Shown here piece after piece: positions 45,690-57,423 of a stretch of 64,000 bases of DNA. The notes beneath the pieces are model-generated. The model worked only from the letters and a program-made list of their open reading frames with translations. It did not search any database and was not told where the DNA came from. Origin of the DNA: Leptodactylus fallax. Taxonomy: Eukaryota; Chordata; Amphibia; Anura; Leptodactylidae. The DNA is taken from assembly GCA_947044405.1 (NCBI GenBank), contig CAMRHE010000011.1, positions 6,926,501 through 6,990,500 on the forward strand, given 5' to 3'. The stretch's first letter is position 1. Every line of letters begins with the position of its first letter. The position numbers and the translations under genes were made by a program.

Positions 45690-46765
45690 ACTTACTCCAA
45701 CAATCTCTTGACGCACTAAATCTAAAGGGAATTATTCACTACTTATTCTTCTGGATCTCTCAGCAGCATTTGACACTGTAGACCACAAACTCCTCCTCAC
45801 TATACTTCACTCTATTGGCCTCACGGATACCGCTTTCCCTTGGTTTTCTTCCTATCTCTCTGAACGGTCATTTAGTGTATTAATCTCTGGTGCTATTTCT
45901 TCTCCTCTGCCCCTTGCGGTTGTGGTTCCTCAAGACTCGGTCCTAGGTCACCTCCACTTCTCCCTGTACACAGCCCCAGTTGGACAAACAATTTGTCTTT
46001 CGATACCATCTTTATGCTGATGATACCCAACTATATACCTCATCCCGTGACATCACTCTGCTGTCTCTAACATCATCTCTTTATCTGAAATTGAATCTTT
46101 CAAAAACTGAACTTCTTTTGTTCCCTCCATCGACTAACCGACCTAACTCTGATATCTGTCTATTGTCCTAATCGTCCTCTCCATTATTCCAATGACCTTA
46201 GACTTGCATGCTCTGTCATCTGAACATCCCCCCCCATTTCCAAGACTTTTCTCCAGCTGCACCGGTGCTCTGGAATGTTTTACCACCGGACAATCTGATT
46301 AATCCACAACTACAGCAGCTTCAAAACTGCCCTAAAATCACATCTGTATGGTCAGGCTTATCACATGACCTGAACACAGTGTAGTGTGCGGAGGTGGAGA
46401 ACAATAACACGTTTTATTCTTCCTCCTCTGTTCCTCAGATCCTGTCTTCTCCATCTAGAAGTTACGCTGCACTCCTTACACTTAGTATATGTTTATTCAC
46501 AGATACTGTCTGGTGATCACTCAGACAGCTTCAGTTACACAACCTTTTCTATTAAAAGATGGCTGGACCATTGTAGAAAACGAGCCCTTTAACCTCTTAT
46601 GTCCCCCTATCTCCTCATAGAATGTAAGCTCTTGCGAGCAGGGCCCTCACTCCTATAGTTTGATATGTTTATTTATTTGTCACATTGTAATATCTCATAT
46701 TGTCTGTTCATGTGTCCTCTGATTTGTAAAGTGCTACGGAATATGTTGGCGCTATATAAATAAAG
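45690..46765 (+). mobile_element. L2-clade LINE copy 3, internally deleted
   Basis: It contains RT palm A '[19 protein letters not shown]' (about 45740-45800) and the catalytic '[17 protein letters not shown]' (about 46000-46050), parts missing from the other two copies. It then jumps to the L2 3' region ('gtaagctcttgcgagcaggg' near 46624; 'ttggcgctatataaataaag' near 46747). Stops and shifts are frequent. Confidence 0.82.
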
Positions 46766-46797
46766 TTTATTATTATTATTATTATTATTATTATTCT
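46766..46797. repeat. (TTA)n tail of L2 copy 3
   Basis: A simple TTA repeat follows the L2 3' end directly, the usual microsatellite tail of L2-type LINEs. Confidence 0.85.
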
Positions 46798-46799
46798 TG

Positions 46800-49128
46800 T
46801 AAACCGTTTATACATATATAAGTATCTTCCTGCTTGTAGGTTCATCATATTATGTAGAGGACCTGCATAAGAATCTCAGGTTCTTTGGAAATCATTTATG
46901 CTGCTTATATAACAGTTGATGTTAAAAAAAAGAACACAATTCTTAATATTTTTAAAGACTTTCTAGGTTTTCTTACCACAGATAGAATAAATAATTTTAT
47001 GGCCAAGTCCAGCTTTTCACAGAGATGAGTAATAGGGTTCACTGGTATATTATTATAACTGAGTGAAAATAATCAACATTTGCAGCTAATAAATGTTATT
47101 TCATTTTTTTCTGTAATTGCTTCCTATGTACTTACACAAAGTGCTTCTTGGCAATAAAAAAGAGCATCTCCAGGATAAAAATGTGGCCAGGATGTAATTG
47201 TATCTATTTGGACAGCTATCAAAGCAATGACAAAAATGACAGGTATTTTGTTACTGTTAAATAAGGATCTCTTCTCCCTTCAGACAGGTGACAATCACAA
47301 TGACTAGATAGAATCCAACACTCATCAGCAGGATATTTGCCAGTTTGAAAATAATTCAAATATGTCAAGTTAGAAACCAGAAATATGTTATATCCATTAC
47401 ATTAGGACACAGTGAGGCATGACATTTTATATTGATTCATGTCATTTCGAATTGCATACCTTTGCATCAAGCTGTGTCAGAAGAAAAAAAAAAAAGCATC
47501 TTCTCTAGGATAAAACATCTGAAGAGCAAATGTCACAGCTTAAAATAAACAGATAATTACATACATTGATTTGCAGGAGTTTGTGCCATGAATAAAAATC
47601 TGTATTTTTATTTGCATTGTTAGATATTATTTTAGCATTTTCAATATTCTACTTGTAGTCATTAAACCACACATTGAACCACTGTCCTTATAAAAAGTGC
47701 TAAATAAATAACATAATGGAATCCTAATATATACTTTGGAAAAGAATGAGAAGAGATCTCTATCTCAACTGTAGTCAACTTTAAAGGGAACCTTTTTGGT
47801 ACCCCTAAACCACCAGCATATCTTTAAGCATTCGGTGTTTGGCGTCCCAAACCTCAGTTCCCTACCACCACTTGCCTCTGGTATCCTTAGCAGTCAAAGG
47901 TTGAAGATCCCTGGTGTCTGATGTGGTGAGTCTGACGAGGACTCCAGGGCATGTGCATACACCAAAGTACCTCAGTGCACTCATCTCATCGGACACGTTG
48001 ATATTCATCCCTTGACTAAAGATACCGGTAGTGAGTCGCAGCAGGGTTCAGAGATTTGGGACCCTAGACTCCAGTAGTTTAAAAACAAAATGGGGGTTTA
48101 GAAGTCCCAAACAGCTTGTTAAGTTAGCATTTTTTAACTTTATGAATTTTACTGTATACATTATATGTAATATTATTCTATCTATGTAAAATTACAAAAG
48201 ATGAAGAAGAGATTTTATATTTATACATTATTCTTCTAGTTTATGATGATACAGAGCTGAATACATATATTGGAGCCCCCCCCCCCACACAATTTTTGAA
48301 ATGTTAAGACAATCAGCGGATTTACTAGAAGTCCTAGGTAAAACTTAAGATAACATTTTGTGATATCATAATTTTGCCAAGTTACAAACTCAGGCCTATT
48401 AGATCTGTTGATCCCCAACAGGTGGTGTCAATGTTTCTGAGATGTTTTTTTTTTTTTTCATTGTGTGTAAATATGTGTCTCTAAATAACAAATCAGTAGC
48501 AGTCATAATGATTATGACTGTAGACACAAAGATGCCTAACATTTACAAAATGCCCATAATTGTTGTGGTTTATTTAGCATATCCCTTAAGAATTGCACTC
48601 AAGATTAGTTTCTAAGGATTATGCAAAATTCCTGTCAAAATTAGAGGCAATGTTTAGCTATGTTACCTCATTGTAGGCCAGCTGTAGAGAGGTGTATCAA
48701 TACTGTATACAGATTGAAGGTTATTAGGTATATAAAAGGTATATAAAAGTGATGTTGGTTCTGAACTGAAACAATCTAAACAACTGAAATGAATATTCTT
48801 ATTTTCTTGCCATTGACCTTGTGAAGAAGATATAGAAAGCTGTAGATGTATGACACATTTCTCTGAGCCTAAAATGTTATGGAGTAAAGTGAAGGGGGGG
48901 AGTGTTTAGATCTTAGTTTCCCTTTTGTAGATCTTTATGAATCAGACTGTATGTACAGCACATTTTCTTGTCAAAACGGAAACATTGTTATACTGTGGAC
49001 GCATGACGCACACATACTCTATGCTGCAAAGCAGAATTGTAGCCAGAGATAAATTACCTATTGACAAATTAGACACATGCCTAGAGGTGGCGGGGGGAAG
49101 AGGATCTGGTAGAAGGAAAATCAACATA
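46800..49128. other. Largely unassigned AT-rich sequence
   Basis: No coding region, tandem array or element terminus was found. A GC-richer block at about 47780-48075 beginning 'aaagggaacctttttgg' resembles the edge of a frog MITE. A short C run at 48279-48287 is the only other oddity. If single-copy sequence exists in the window, this and 13.5-14.3 kb are the best candidates. Confidence 0.4.
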
Positions 49129-49282
49129 TACAGTGGGGAAAAAAAGTATTTAGTCAGCCACCAATTGTGCAAGTTCTTCCACTTAAAAAGGTGAGGCCGG
49201 CCTGTAATTGACATCATAGGTAGACCTCAACTATGAGAGACAACATGAGAAAACAAATCCAGAAAATCACATTGTCTGATTT

Positions 49283-49288
<6 letters not shown>

Positions 49289-49318
<30 letters not shown>

Positions 49319-50143
49319 GTCCTTTAATAGTCCCACAATGGGGAAATTCAGTGTGTTACAGGAATGTTCCAAGGTGAGAGGCATTACATTGATAGCAGAC
49401 AGACAGATAGGAAGTAGCAGAGGAGGGGGGGGGGATTTAACAGGCAGAGAGATATTTCAGTTCTCTGTATGTAATGATCTCCGCTTAGGTCGGTGTTGGT
49501 TGTACAGCCTAACTGCAGTGGGGAGGAAAGACTTCCGATAGCGCTCCTTCTCACACTTAGGGTGGAGCAGTCGGTCACTGACAGTACTGCCCAGCGTCAT
49601 CACAGTCTCATGCATGGGATGGGACTTCTTCTTCTGCATGGAGCTCACCACGGACAGTATCCTTTTGTCACCCACCACCTGCACTGGGTCCAGTGGGCTC
49701 CCCAGGACAGAGCTGGCCCTTCTAATCAGCTTGTCAAGTTTATTTCTGTCCCTGGTTGATATACTGCTCACCCAGCAGGCCACTCCAAAGAAGATGGCTG
49801 ATGCCACTACCAAGTTCAAGAAAGTCCTAAGAAGTGCCCCCTGGATTCCAAAGGCTCTCAGCTTCCTAAGCAGGTAGAGCCTGCTGTGGCCCTTCCTGTA
49901 CAGGGACTCCATATGATCTGCCCAGTCCAGCTTATTATTAAGGAGCAAACCCAGGTACTTATAGGTGTTCACAATCTCGATGCCTGTCCCCAGGATGTCC
50001 ACTGGTTTAGGAGGGCATCTGCCTTTACGGAAGTCCACCACCATCTCCTTGGTCTTCCCGGCGTTAATCTTCAGGTGGTTACGGTGGCACCAGTCCACAA
50101 AATCCCGGTTCAGTTCTCTGTACTCCCTGTCATCATCATAAAG
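49289..50143 (-). mobile_element. Rex1/CR1-type LINE fragment, 5'-truncated
   Basis: The minus-strand frame 50098-49457 encodes an RT C-terminal region ('CHRNHLKINAGKTKEMVVDF', 'IEIVNTYKYLGLLLNNKLDW', 'ASSVLGSPLDPVQVVGDKR', 'RYRKSFLPTAVRLYNQH'). It is one open frame of about 210 codons. The 3' end is an (ATT)n tail (plus strand aat repeat, 49289-49318), typical of Rex1 and related LINEs. The catalytic palm is absent, so it is a dead-on-arrival copy. It sits in the left arm of Tc1 element M. Confidence 0.82.
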
Positions 50144-50236
50144 AATTTACATGCAAATTAAGGTGGAAAATAAGTATTTGGTCAATAACAAAAGTTCATC
50201 TCAATACTTTGTTTTATATCCTTTGTTGGCAAAGGA

Positions 50237-52082
50237 AACTTACAACAAGTGGAAGATGGGAGCTATATCTAAGGGAGAGTATACAGCAGTTTGCAGACTC
50301 TGCAAGATAAGCATTAAAAAAGCCAAGGCTGAATACGAATTGAAGCTTGCAAAAGAAGTTAAGAGTAATGTAAAAGGTTTTTGGGGATATGTTAAGAGCA
50401 AAAGAAAAGTGAAGGAAACCATTGGAGTCCTAAAGAACGAAAAGGGTGAAAAAGTTAACATGGTAGATCAGCAAGTGGAGTTACTAAATTCATATTTTGT
50501 ATCCGTCTTCTCCCAAGAAATGGATGGAAATATCAACATTAATGGTGATAGTGATGAGGGGAATGAGGACTCCAAGCTGATTATAAGTGAAGGTTTGGTA
50601 AGAGAACATTTAGCTAAGATTAAGGAAACCAAGTCCCCAGGACCGGATGATTTACACCCTAGAGTTTTAAAAGAATTAGCAGAGGAAATAACAGAACCCC
50701 TTGCAATAATCTTTAATAAGTCATGGGAGACAGGAGTGGTCCCTCTAGATTGGAAAAGGGCAAATGTGGTCCCCATCTACAAAAAGGGGAATAGGGACGA
50801 CCCAGGAAATTATAGGCCGGTAAGTCTGACCTCGATAGTAGGAAAAATCTTTGAACAAATCGTTAAAGAACATTTAATTAGGTACCTGGATGGGAAGGCT
50901 TTAATTAATCAAAGCCAGCACGGCTTTATGCCTAATAAATCTTGCCAGACTAATCTTATTTCCTTCTATAATAAAGTCACTGAATGGTTGGACCAGGGGA
51001 ATGCAGTGGACATAGTATATCTTGACTTTAGTAAGGCCTTTGATAAAGTATCACATAACATTCTTATTGAAAAAATGATCAAGTATGGCTTTGATAAAAT
51101 ATCAGTGAGGTGGGTTCACAATTGGCTTAATGATCGGGCACAACGAGTAATTCTAAATGGCTATACATCAAACTGGAAGAAAGTAAAAAGCGGGGTGCCG
51201 CAGGGCTCTGTCCTGGGCCCAGTACTTTTTAATATTTTTATAAATGATCTGGATGATGGGGCTAATGGGGAACTAATAAAATTTGCAGATGATACAAAGA
51301 TAGGAGGAATGGCCAACACTAGAGAGGAGAGAGAGTGCATCCAAAAGGACTTAGACACACTGGAACAATGGGCTGAGGTGAACAAAATGGTATTCAACAG
51401 GGACAAATGCAAAGTTCTACATCTGGGTAACAGAAATGCAAGAAGCATATATAGTATGGGAGGAATAGTACTAAGTGAGAGTACAGGGGAAAAGGATCTG
51501 GGCATAATAATAGATCGCAAACTCAACATGAGTCAACAGTGCGGTGCGGTGGCTAAAAAGGCTAACCAAATTCTAGGATGTATCAAGACGAGCATTGTAG
51601 CTAGATCAAGAGAGGTAATTATTCCGCTGTACTCTGCCCTGGTCAGACCCCACCTGGAATACTGTGTACAGTTCTGGGCGCCCCAGTTTAAGAAAGACAT
51701 CGATTCATTGGAGCAGGTCCAGAGAAGAGCAACCAAAATGGTGGAAGGTCTACAAACCATGCCCTACGAGGAGAGGCTAAAAGAATTGGGACTGCTTAGT
51801 TTGCAGAAGAGAAGGCTAAGGGGAGACTTAATAGCGGTATTTAAATATCTGAAAGGTTGTCACAGTGCAGAGGGATCTACCCTATTCTCATTAGCAGAAG
51901 GAAGCACGAGAAGTAATGGGATGAAACTAAGGGGAAGGAGATTCACATTAGACATTAGGAAAAACTTTCTAACAGTAAGGGTAGTGAGAGAGTGGAATAG
52001 GCTGCCACGGGAGGTGGTGAGTTCTTCATCAATTGAAATCTTCAAGCAGAAACTGGATAGGTATATAGCTGGGATGTTTTAG
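50237..52082 (+). CDS. CR1 reverse transcriptase, partial but uninterrupted
   Basis: A frame open from 50151 to 52082 (643 codons) takes its first ~28 codons from the Tc1 arm and the rest from CR1. The RT core is complete: '[19 protein letters not shown]', '[19 protein letters not shown]', palm A '[17 protein letters not shown]' (Asp at 51024), '[20 protein letters not shown]' and the catalytic '[10 protein letters not shown]' (51282-51293). The thumb and C-terminal region follow to '[14 protein letters not shown]'. The N-terminal endonuclease is absent, so it cannot retrotranspose itself. No stop or frameshift suggests a recent insertion. Expression is unknown. Confidence 0.88.
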
Positions 52083-52170
52083 GAATTCCTGCTTTTGCAG
52101 GGAGTTGGACTCGATGGCCCTTGAGGTCCCTTCCAACTTAAACAAACAAACAAACAAACAAACAAACAAA
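50237..52170 (+). mobile_element. CR1-type LINE, 5'-truncated, young-looking
   Basis: It is inserted at the 3' end of the element M transposase gene. The RT frame is followed by a CR1-like 3' UTR ('gggagttggactcgatggcc', 'ccttgaggtcccttccaact') and an (AAAC)n tail (52140-52170). The endonuclease and ORF1 are missing, as expected from incomplete reverse transcription. Confidence 0.88.
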
Positions 52171-53148
52171 TGTTTTCTGTAAGTCTTCACAAGGTTGGCA
52201 CACACTGTTGCTGGTATGTTGGCCCATTCCTCCATGCAGATCTCCTCTAGAGCAGTGATGTTTTGGGGCTGTCGCTGGGCAACACGGACTTTCAACTCCC
52301 TCCAAAGGTTTTCTATGGGGTTGAGATCTGGAGACTGGCTAGGCCACTCCAGGACCTCGAAATGCTTTTTACAAGGCCACTTCTTCATTGCCCTGATGGT
52401 GTTCTTGGGATCATTGTCATGCTGAAAGACCCAGTCACATTTCATCTTCAATATCCTTGCTGATGGAAGAAGATTTGCACTCAAAATCTCACGATACATG
52501 GTCCCATTCATTCTTTTATGTACACGGATCAGTCGTCCTTGTCCCTTTGCAGAGAAACAACCCCAAATCATGATGTTGCCACCCCCATGCTTCACAGTAG
52601 GTATGGTGTTCTTTGGATGCAACTCAGCATTCACTCTCCTCCAAACACGACAAGTTGTGTTTCTACCAAACCGTTCTAATTTGGTTTCATCTGACCATAT
52701 GACATTCTCCCAATACTCTTCTGGAACATCCAAATGCTCTCTAGCAAACTTCAGATGGGCCTGGATATGTACTGGCTTAAGCAGGGGGACACGTCTGGTA
52801 CTGCAGGATCTGAGTCCCTGGCGGCATAGTGTGTTACTGACGGTAGCCTTTGTTACGTTAGTCCCAGCTTTCTGCAGGTCATTCACAAGGTCCCATCCAT
52901 GTGGTTCTGGGATTTTTGCTCACCGTTCTTGTGATCATTTTGACCCCACACGGTGAGATCTTGAATGGAGCCCCTGATCGAGGGAGATTATCAGTGGTCT
53001 TGTATGTCTTCCATTTTCTAATTATTGCTCCCACAGTTGATTTCTTCACACCAAGCTGCTTGCCTATTGCAGATTCAGTCTTCCCAGCCCGGTGCAGGTC
53101 TACAATTTTGTTTCTGGTGTCCTTCCACAGCTCTTTGGTCTTCACCAT
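52152..53148 (-). pseudogene. Tc1 transposase pseudogene (element M)
   Basis: It starts at ATG 53148 ([19 protein letters not shown]) with the N-terminal helix-turn-helix ('[18 protein letters not shown]'). A frameshift near 52885 is followed by a long open frame with '[13 protein letters not shown]', '[17 protein letters not shown]', '[18 protein letters not shown]' and '[14 protein letters not shown]'. The aspartate and glutamate motifs are intact. The last ~15 codons were replaced by antisense CR1 tail sequence (repeating Phe-Val-Cys-Leu). Two lesions therefore separate it from a whole gene. Confidence 0.87.
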
Positions 53149-53512
53149 AGTGGAGTTTGGAGTGGGACTGTTTGAGGTTGTGGACAGGTGTCTTTTATAC
53201 TGATAACAATTTCAAACAGGTGCCATTACTACAGGTAATGAGTGGAGGACAGAGGAGCCTCTTAAAGAAGAAGTTACAGGTCTGTGAGAGCCAGAAATCT
53301 TGCTTGTTTGTAGGTGACCAAATACTTATTTTCCACCATAATTTGCAAATAAATTCTTAAAAAATCAGACTGTGATTTTCTAGATATGTTTTCTTATTTT
53401 GTCTCTCATAGTTGAGGTCTACCTATGATGTCAATTACAGGCCTCTCTCATCTTTTTAAGTGGGAGAACTTGCACAATTGGTGGCTGACTAAATACTTTT
53501 TTTTCCCCACTG

Positions 53513-53549
<37 letters not shown>
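53513..53549. repeat. (TA)n microsatellite between Tc1 elements M and N
   Basis: A TA tract of about 17 units lies between two Tc1 termini. Tc1 targets TA, so it may be either the target site or a product of repeated insertion and excision. Confidence 0.9.
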
Positions 53550-53551
<2 letters not shown>

Positions 53552-55044
53552 CAGTGGCTTGCAAAAGTAGTCATACCCCTTGAACTTTTTCACATTTTGT
53601 TACCTTACAACTACCAACTTAAATGTATTTTATTGAGATTTTAAGTGATAGACCAACACATTGTAGCACATAATTGTGAAGTGGAATGAAAATGATACGA
53701 TTATTTAATCAAATAAAAATCTGAAAAGTGTGACGTGCAAAAATATTCAGCCCCATGTACTCTGATACCCCTAAATAAAATCCAGTGCAATCAATTTCCT
53801 TCAGAAGTCACTTAATTAGTTAATAGAGTCCAACTGTGGGTAATTTAGTCTCAGTATAAATACACCTGTTCTGTGAAGGCCTCAGTGGTTTATTAGAGAC
53901 CACTAGCCAACAAACAGCATCATGAAAACCAAAGAACTCACCAGACAAGTCAGGGATAAAGTTGTGGAGAAGTTTAAAGCAGGGTTAGGTTATAAAAACA
54001 TATGCCAAGCTTTGAGCATCCTAAGGAGCACAGTTCAATCCATCATCCAAAAATGGAAAAAGTATTCTACAACTGCCAACCTACCTGAAATGACAGATCG
54101 AGCAAGGAGAGCACTGTTCAGAGAAGCAGCCAAGAGGCCCATGGTCACTCTGGAGGAGCTGCAGAAATCCACAGCTGAGGTCGTGCACTCCACAAATCTG
54201 GCCTTTATGGGGCAGTGTCAAGAAGAAAACCATTCTTGAAAGAAAGACATAAGTGCCGTTTGCAGTTTGCCACAAGCCATATAGGGGACACAGCAAACAT
54301 GTGGAAGAAGGTGCTCTGCTCAGATGAGACCAAAGTTGAACTTTTTGGCCTAAATGCAAAGCGCTATGTGTAGCGGAAAAGTAACACTGCTCATCAATCA
54401 CCCTGAACTCATCATCGTTTTTATTCAGTAGGGACAGGAAAGCTGGCCAGAGTTGATGAGAAGATGGATGGAGCTAAATACAGGGTAATCCTGGAAGAAA
54501 ACCTCTTGGAGGCTGCAAAAACTTGATGCTGGGAAGGAGATTCACTTTCCAGCAAGATAACGACTCCAAACATATAGCCAGAGCTACAGTGGAATGGTTT
54601 AGATAATAGAATATTCATGTGTTAGAATGGCCCAGTCAAAGTCCAGGTCTAAATCCCATTGAGCATCTGTGGCAAGACATAAAAATTGCTGTTCACAGGC
54701 ACTCTCCATCCAATCTGGCTGAGCTTAAGCTATTTTGCAAATAAGAATGGGCAAAAATCTCAGTCTCTAGATGTGCAAAGCTGGTAACCCAAAAGACTTG
54801 GAGCTGTAATTGCAGCGAAAGGTGGCTCTACAATGTATTGATAAGGGGGGGCTGAATACGTCACACTTTTCAGATTTTTATTTGATTAAAATTTTGAAAA
54901 CCATGTATCATTTTCATTCCACTTCACAATTATTTGCTACTTTGTGTTGGTCTATCACTTAAAATCTCAAGAAAATACATTTAAGTTTGTAAGGTAGCAA
55001 AATGTGAAAAAGTTCAAGGGGTATTAATACTTTGCAAGGCACTG
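53552..55044 (+). mobile_element. Tc1-like element N
   Basis: The left end 'cagtggcttgcaaaagtagt' and right end '...ctttgcaaggcactg' are inverted repeats, with TA following at 55045-55046. Arms share 'acttttcacattttg'-type sequence over about 150 bases. The transposase is on the plus strand. Confidence 0.87.
53922..54841 (+). pseudogene. Tc1 transposase pseudogene (element N)
   Basis: It opens at ATG 53922 (MKTKELTRQVRDKVVEKF) with the helix-turn-helix ('LGYKNICQALSILRSTVQSI'). A small deletion near 54090 removes the 'GRPRK'-type hook. Frameshifts follow near 54220 and 54520. Catalytic motifs are visible in pieces: '[12 protein letters not shown]' (about 54320), 'QQDNDSKHIARA'-like (about 54555) and 'SRSKSHPIEHLW'-like (about 54640). 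The terminal stop is near 54841. Non-functional. Confidence 0.83.
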
Positions 55045-55499
55045 TACACCAGGGGTCGGCAACCACCGGCACGCGTGCCGCTCTTGGCACGCGAGGCTTA
55101 TTTCCCTGGCACGGCAGCAGAGTCCTCACTCAGCAGCTTCGATCGGACCAAACATGGCCGAAACGAAACTGCTATTATTATACTGTGGGGTCTCTTCAGA
55201 CTTAGGAGAAATGATGAAACATAAAAAACAATGATACTCACCTTGCTCCCTGCGCTACGCGGCGGCTCTGCGATCTGCAGGCGCTTCTGACAGCTGACAA
55301 GGCTTCAGGGGTCATGTCTGCGTCTGACATCATTATACATAATGACGCGACGTGACCCCAGAGATCCAATCAGCGATCGCTGACTACAGGCAGAAGCGCC
55401 GAAGAGAACACAGCGGCTGCAGAGCGGGAATGGTGAGTAGCATTGTTTTTTTATGATTGTCACCTCTCTTGGTCCTGCACTTATTATACTCGGGGGTCT

Positions 55500-55595
55500 G
55501 AAGAGAGCTATGGAACATAATACCGTGTGCAGGGACCGCTATGGGACCTAATACCGTGTGCAGGGACCGCTATGGGACCTAATACCATGTGCAGG
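55500..55595. repeat. Minisatellite array 3, left part
   Basis: Units of 31 bases contain 'ccgctatgggacctaatacc' and 'gtgtgcaggga'. The reading is a variant of arrays 1 and 2 in the opposite orientation. The right part resumes at 63913. Confidence 0.85.
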
Positions 55596-56659
55596 TGTGG
55601 CATCCCCGAGCTGGCTATGGCTGGGCTGAGGGTGATCTCTGTGCATTGTATTATTTCCTGTTGCTTCATAGCCTGTGTGACATAGCAGGGGGTCCTGAGT
55701 CTCACACAACACAGCGCCACCTAGTGAGCCTCACACATGCATTACACCTCCCATAGGATTGAATAGTAACCAAATGTCCAATGGGAGGACATCGCCTGGG
55801 AAAAGGGGAGGAGTCAGCTGATCACTGGGTCCCCATGGTAACACCCCTGCAGGAAGGTCCTGCGTGTGAGGAGTTAGAAGTGTGGAGTGTTAGGAGGAGG
55901 AGGTGAGGAGATAAGTGTGATGTCCTGTGAAGAAAGCAGTGAGTTTAGTGCAGGAATCTCAAGTCCTAGACAGGCCCAGGAAGGTTGGAGAGCTGACATG
56001 CTCCAGCTATTCAGAAGATCCTGTCCCCTGTCTGCCTAGCCATCGCCCTGAAGGAAGTCAAGCATCATTATCTTGTCAGCATGAGACTGTGGAGAGAACA
56101 TTCTGGAACACGTGCTCCATAGCAAGTATCACAGGATCCAGGGGCCAAGGCCAGACCTGTGGAATATCCTGCCACCCTGACTATTGCACCCCGAAACTCT
56201 GAGCTATCAGGACCACATAACGTGAGTGGGGAATATTATGTACTAGTATCATGGTGGGCATCCTCCTATGAGCCAAATAGGAGCCCAGACGCACCTTAGG
56301 GCTGTAACACTGAAGTATAAGGGGCTAGGAACACCTTTCATCAAGTCTACCCTGCACCCCAGGACTTTGCTGTGTCACCAGGCGTACCCCGTTGTTTTGT
56401 ATTGAAGAAACTGTTTAAGCATTTGTGCCTCCACACCCATGGAAGTAAAAGTTCAACTTTACAACCGTTTCTGTGTCTGACTCTGCACTGATGGAACAAT
56501 CACCACCAACATTTGTGCAGCCCCCTCATCACCGGTACCAGTGGTGGTAACGTGGGACAGCACCAGCGCTGCGCCCTCGTGCCCAGAGACCGTGACAAGT
56601 CTGCGCTGTTTGCACCCCGCAATCCCAACTGCAGCGTTACCTTCCATCTGGTCACCGCA
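55596..56659 (+). repeat. Gypsy 5' LTR
   Basis: It starts TGTGGCATCC and ends GGTCACCGCA. It differs from the 3' LTR, as far as I can see, only by an extra 'ggggct' at about 56321-56326, right after a TATAA. The open frame at 55927-56202 is the same in both LTRs and carries no known motif. Confidence 0.95.
56316..56321 (+). promoter_or_regulatory. Candidate TATA element of the 5' LTR, altered
   Basis: The context is 'gtataaggggctaggaac'. In the 3' LTR the same place reads 'gtataaaggaac' (TATAAA at 63575-63580). The core promoter assignment is by sequence only. Confidence 0.4.
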
Positions 56660-56667
56660 AGAAAAAC

Positions 56668-56685
56668 TGGCGTCACGAACAGGAT
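56668..56685 (+). other. Primer binding site of the Gypsy element
   Basis: The sequence TGGCGTCACGAACAGGAT starts 8 bases after the 5' LTR. It opens with TGG, the complement of the tRNA CCA end. The tRNA species was not identified. Confidence 0.6.
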
Positions 56686-57423
56686 ACGGGTGTGTGCCAT
56701 TTTGAGAAAGTCGCCACGAAAAGTGCGCCAAATTGTCTCCAGAGCATCGGTCTTTATTGTGGACTTTGCTAAGATCAAGTTTATTCCCTGAGAGTGCTTG
56801 CCACAAAGAGGGGGAGCCCTATACCCCTGAAGTAAGCCCTAAAGACTGTCCTCTCAGTGTGTTACAGCCCTGGAAGAGTTAAAACGCCCAGGACTTGTTT
56901 TCTGCGCCACATCGCTGTGTAAGAACGCCCACAAAGGGTTAACTGTACCTTGCAAAAGTGCGGGAGATTTTTAGCACTGTCCATGAGGCCAGGAGACCCA
57001 TCTGCCGCCATCTTAGGAGAGCCCAGAATGCTGAGCGCAATGCTCCAACGCACCCATACAAGAAAGTGAAAGGCGAACGTGCCGGCGCCATTTCTGACTC
57101 TCTGATGCCGCATCACCGTCCCTGCTGTGCACCGCTGATCTCTGGTCCATGCTGCAGTTACTGTCAGTGAGTACTGTGCCTCCCTGTCCTTGTCTTCAGT
57201 CCTCCCACGGCCCCAGCGAGTGTTTTCCGTGTACAGTGTCCGTGGGGAGTGCCACCATTAAAGAGGGGGAGCATACCGTCAGCCTGCATCACAGTGACTC
57301 TGTTAATAGCTACAGCATTCTTAAAGGGACAGCATTCCAAGTTGTAGTCTCCATTCCCTGCCAGCAAGCAGTTGAGTTTCTTAAAGAGACGGCGACCTAA
57401 TTTCAGTCATACCTGCAAACAAC
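56686..57423 (+). other. Gypsy 5' leader
   Basis: Non-coding stretch of about 740 bases between the primer binding site and gag. Short frames inside have no motif. It presumably contains packaging signals (inference). Confidence 0.5.

Larger units (their letters stand above)
49131..53512 (-). mobile_element. Tc1-like element M, split by two LINEs
   Basis: The left end 'cagtggggaaaaaaagtatt' follows TA at 49129-49130, and the right end mirrors it ('aatactttttt...ccccactg') to 53512. Inverted arms match over about 150 bases. Two LINE insertions (49289-50143 and 50237-52170) lie between the left arm and the transposase. Removing them leaves about 1.6 kb, the normal size. Confidence 0.88.

Noticed and set aside
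46800..49128. A host gene or exon in the AT-rich gap
   Set aside because: No open frame with plausible splice sites, codon pattern or known motif could be supported by eye.
55927..56202. 91-codon frame that occurs twice (also at 63186-63461) as a possible conserved gene
   Set aside because: Both copies lie in the Gypsy LTRs, so the identity reflects LTR duplication.
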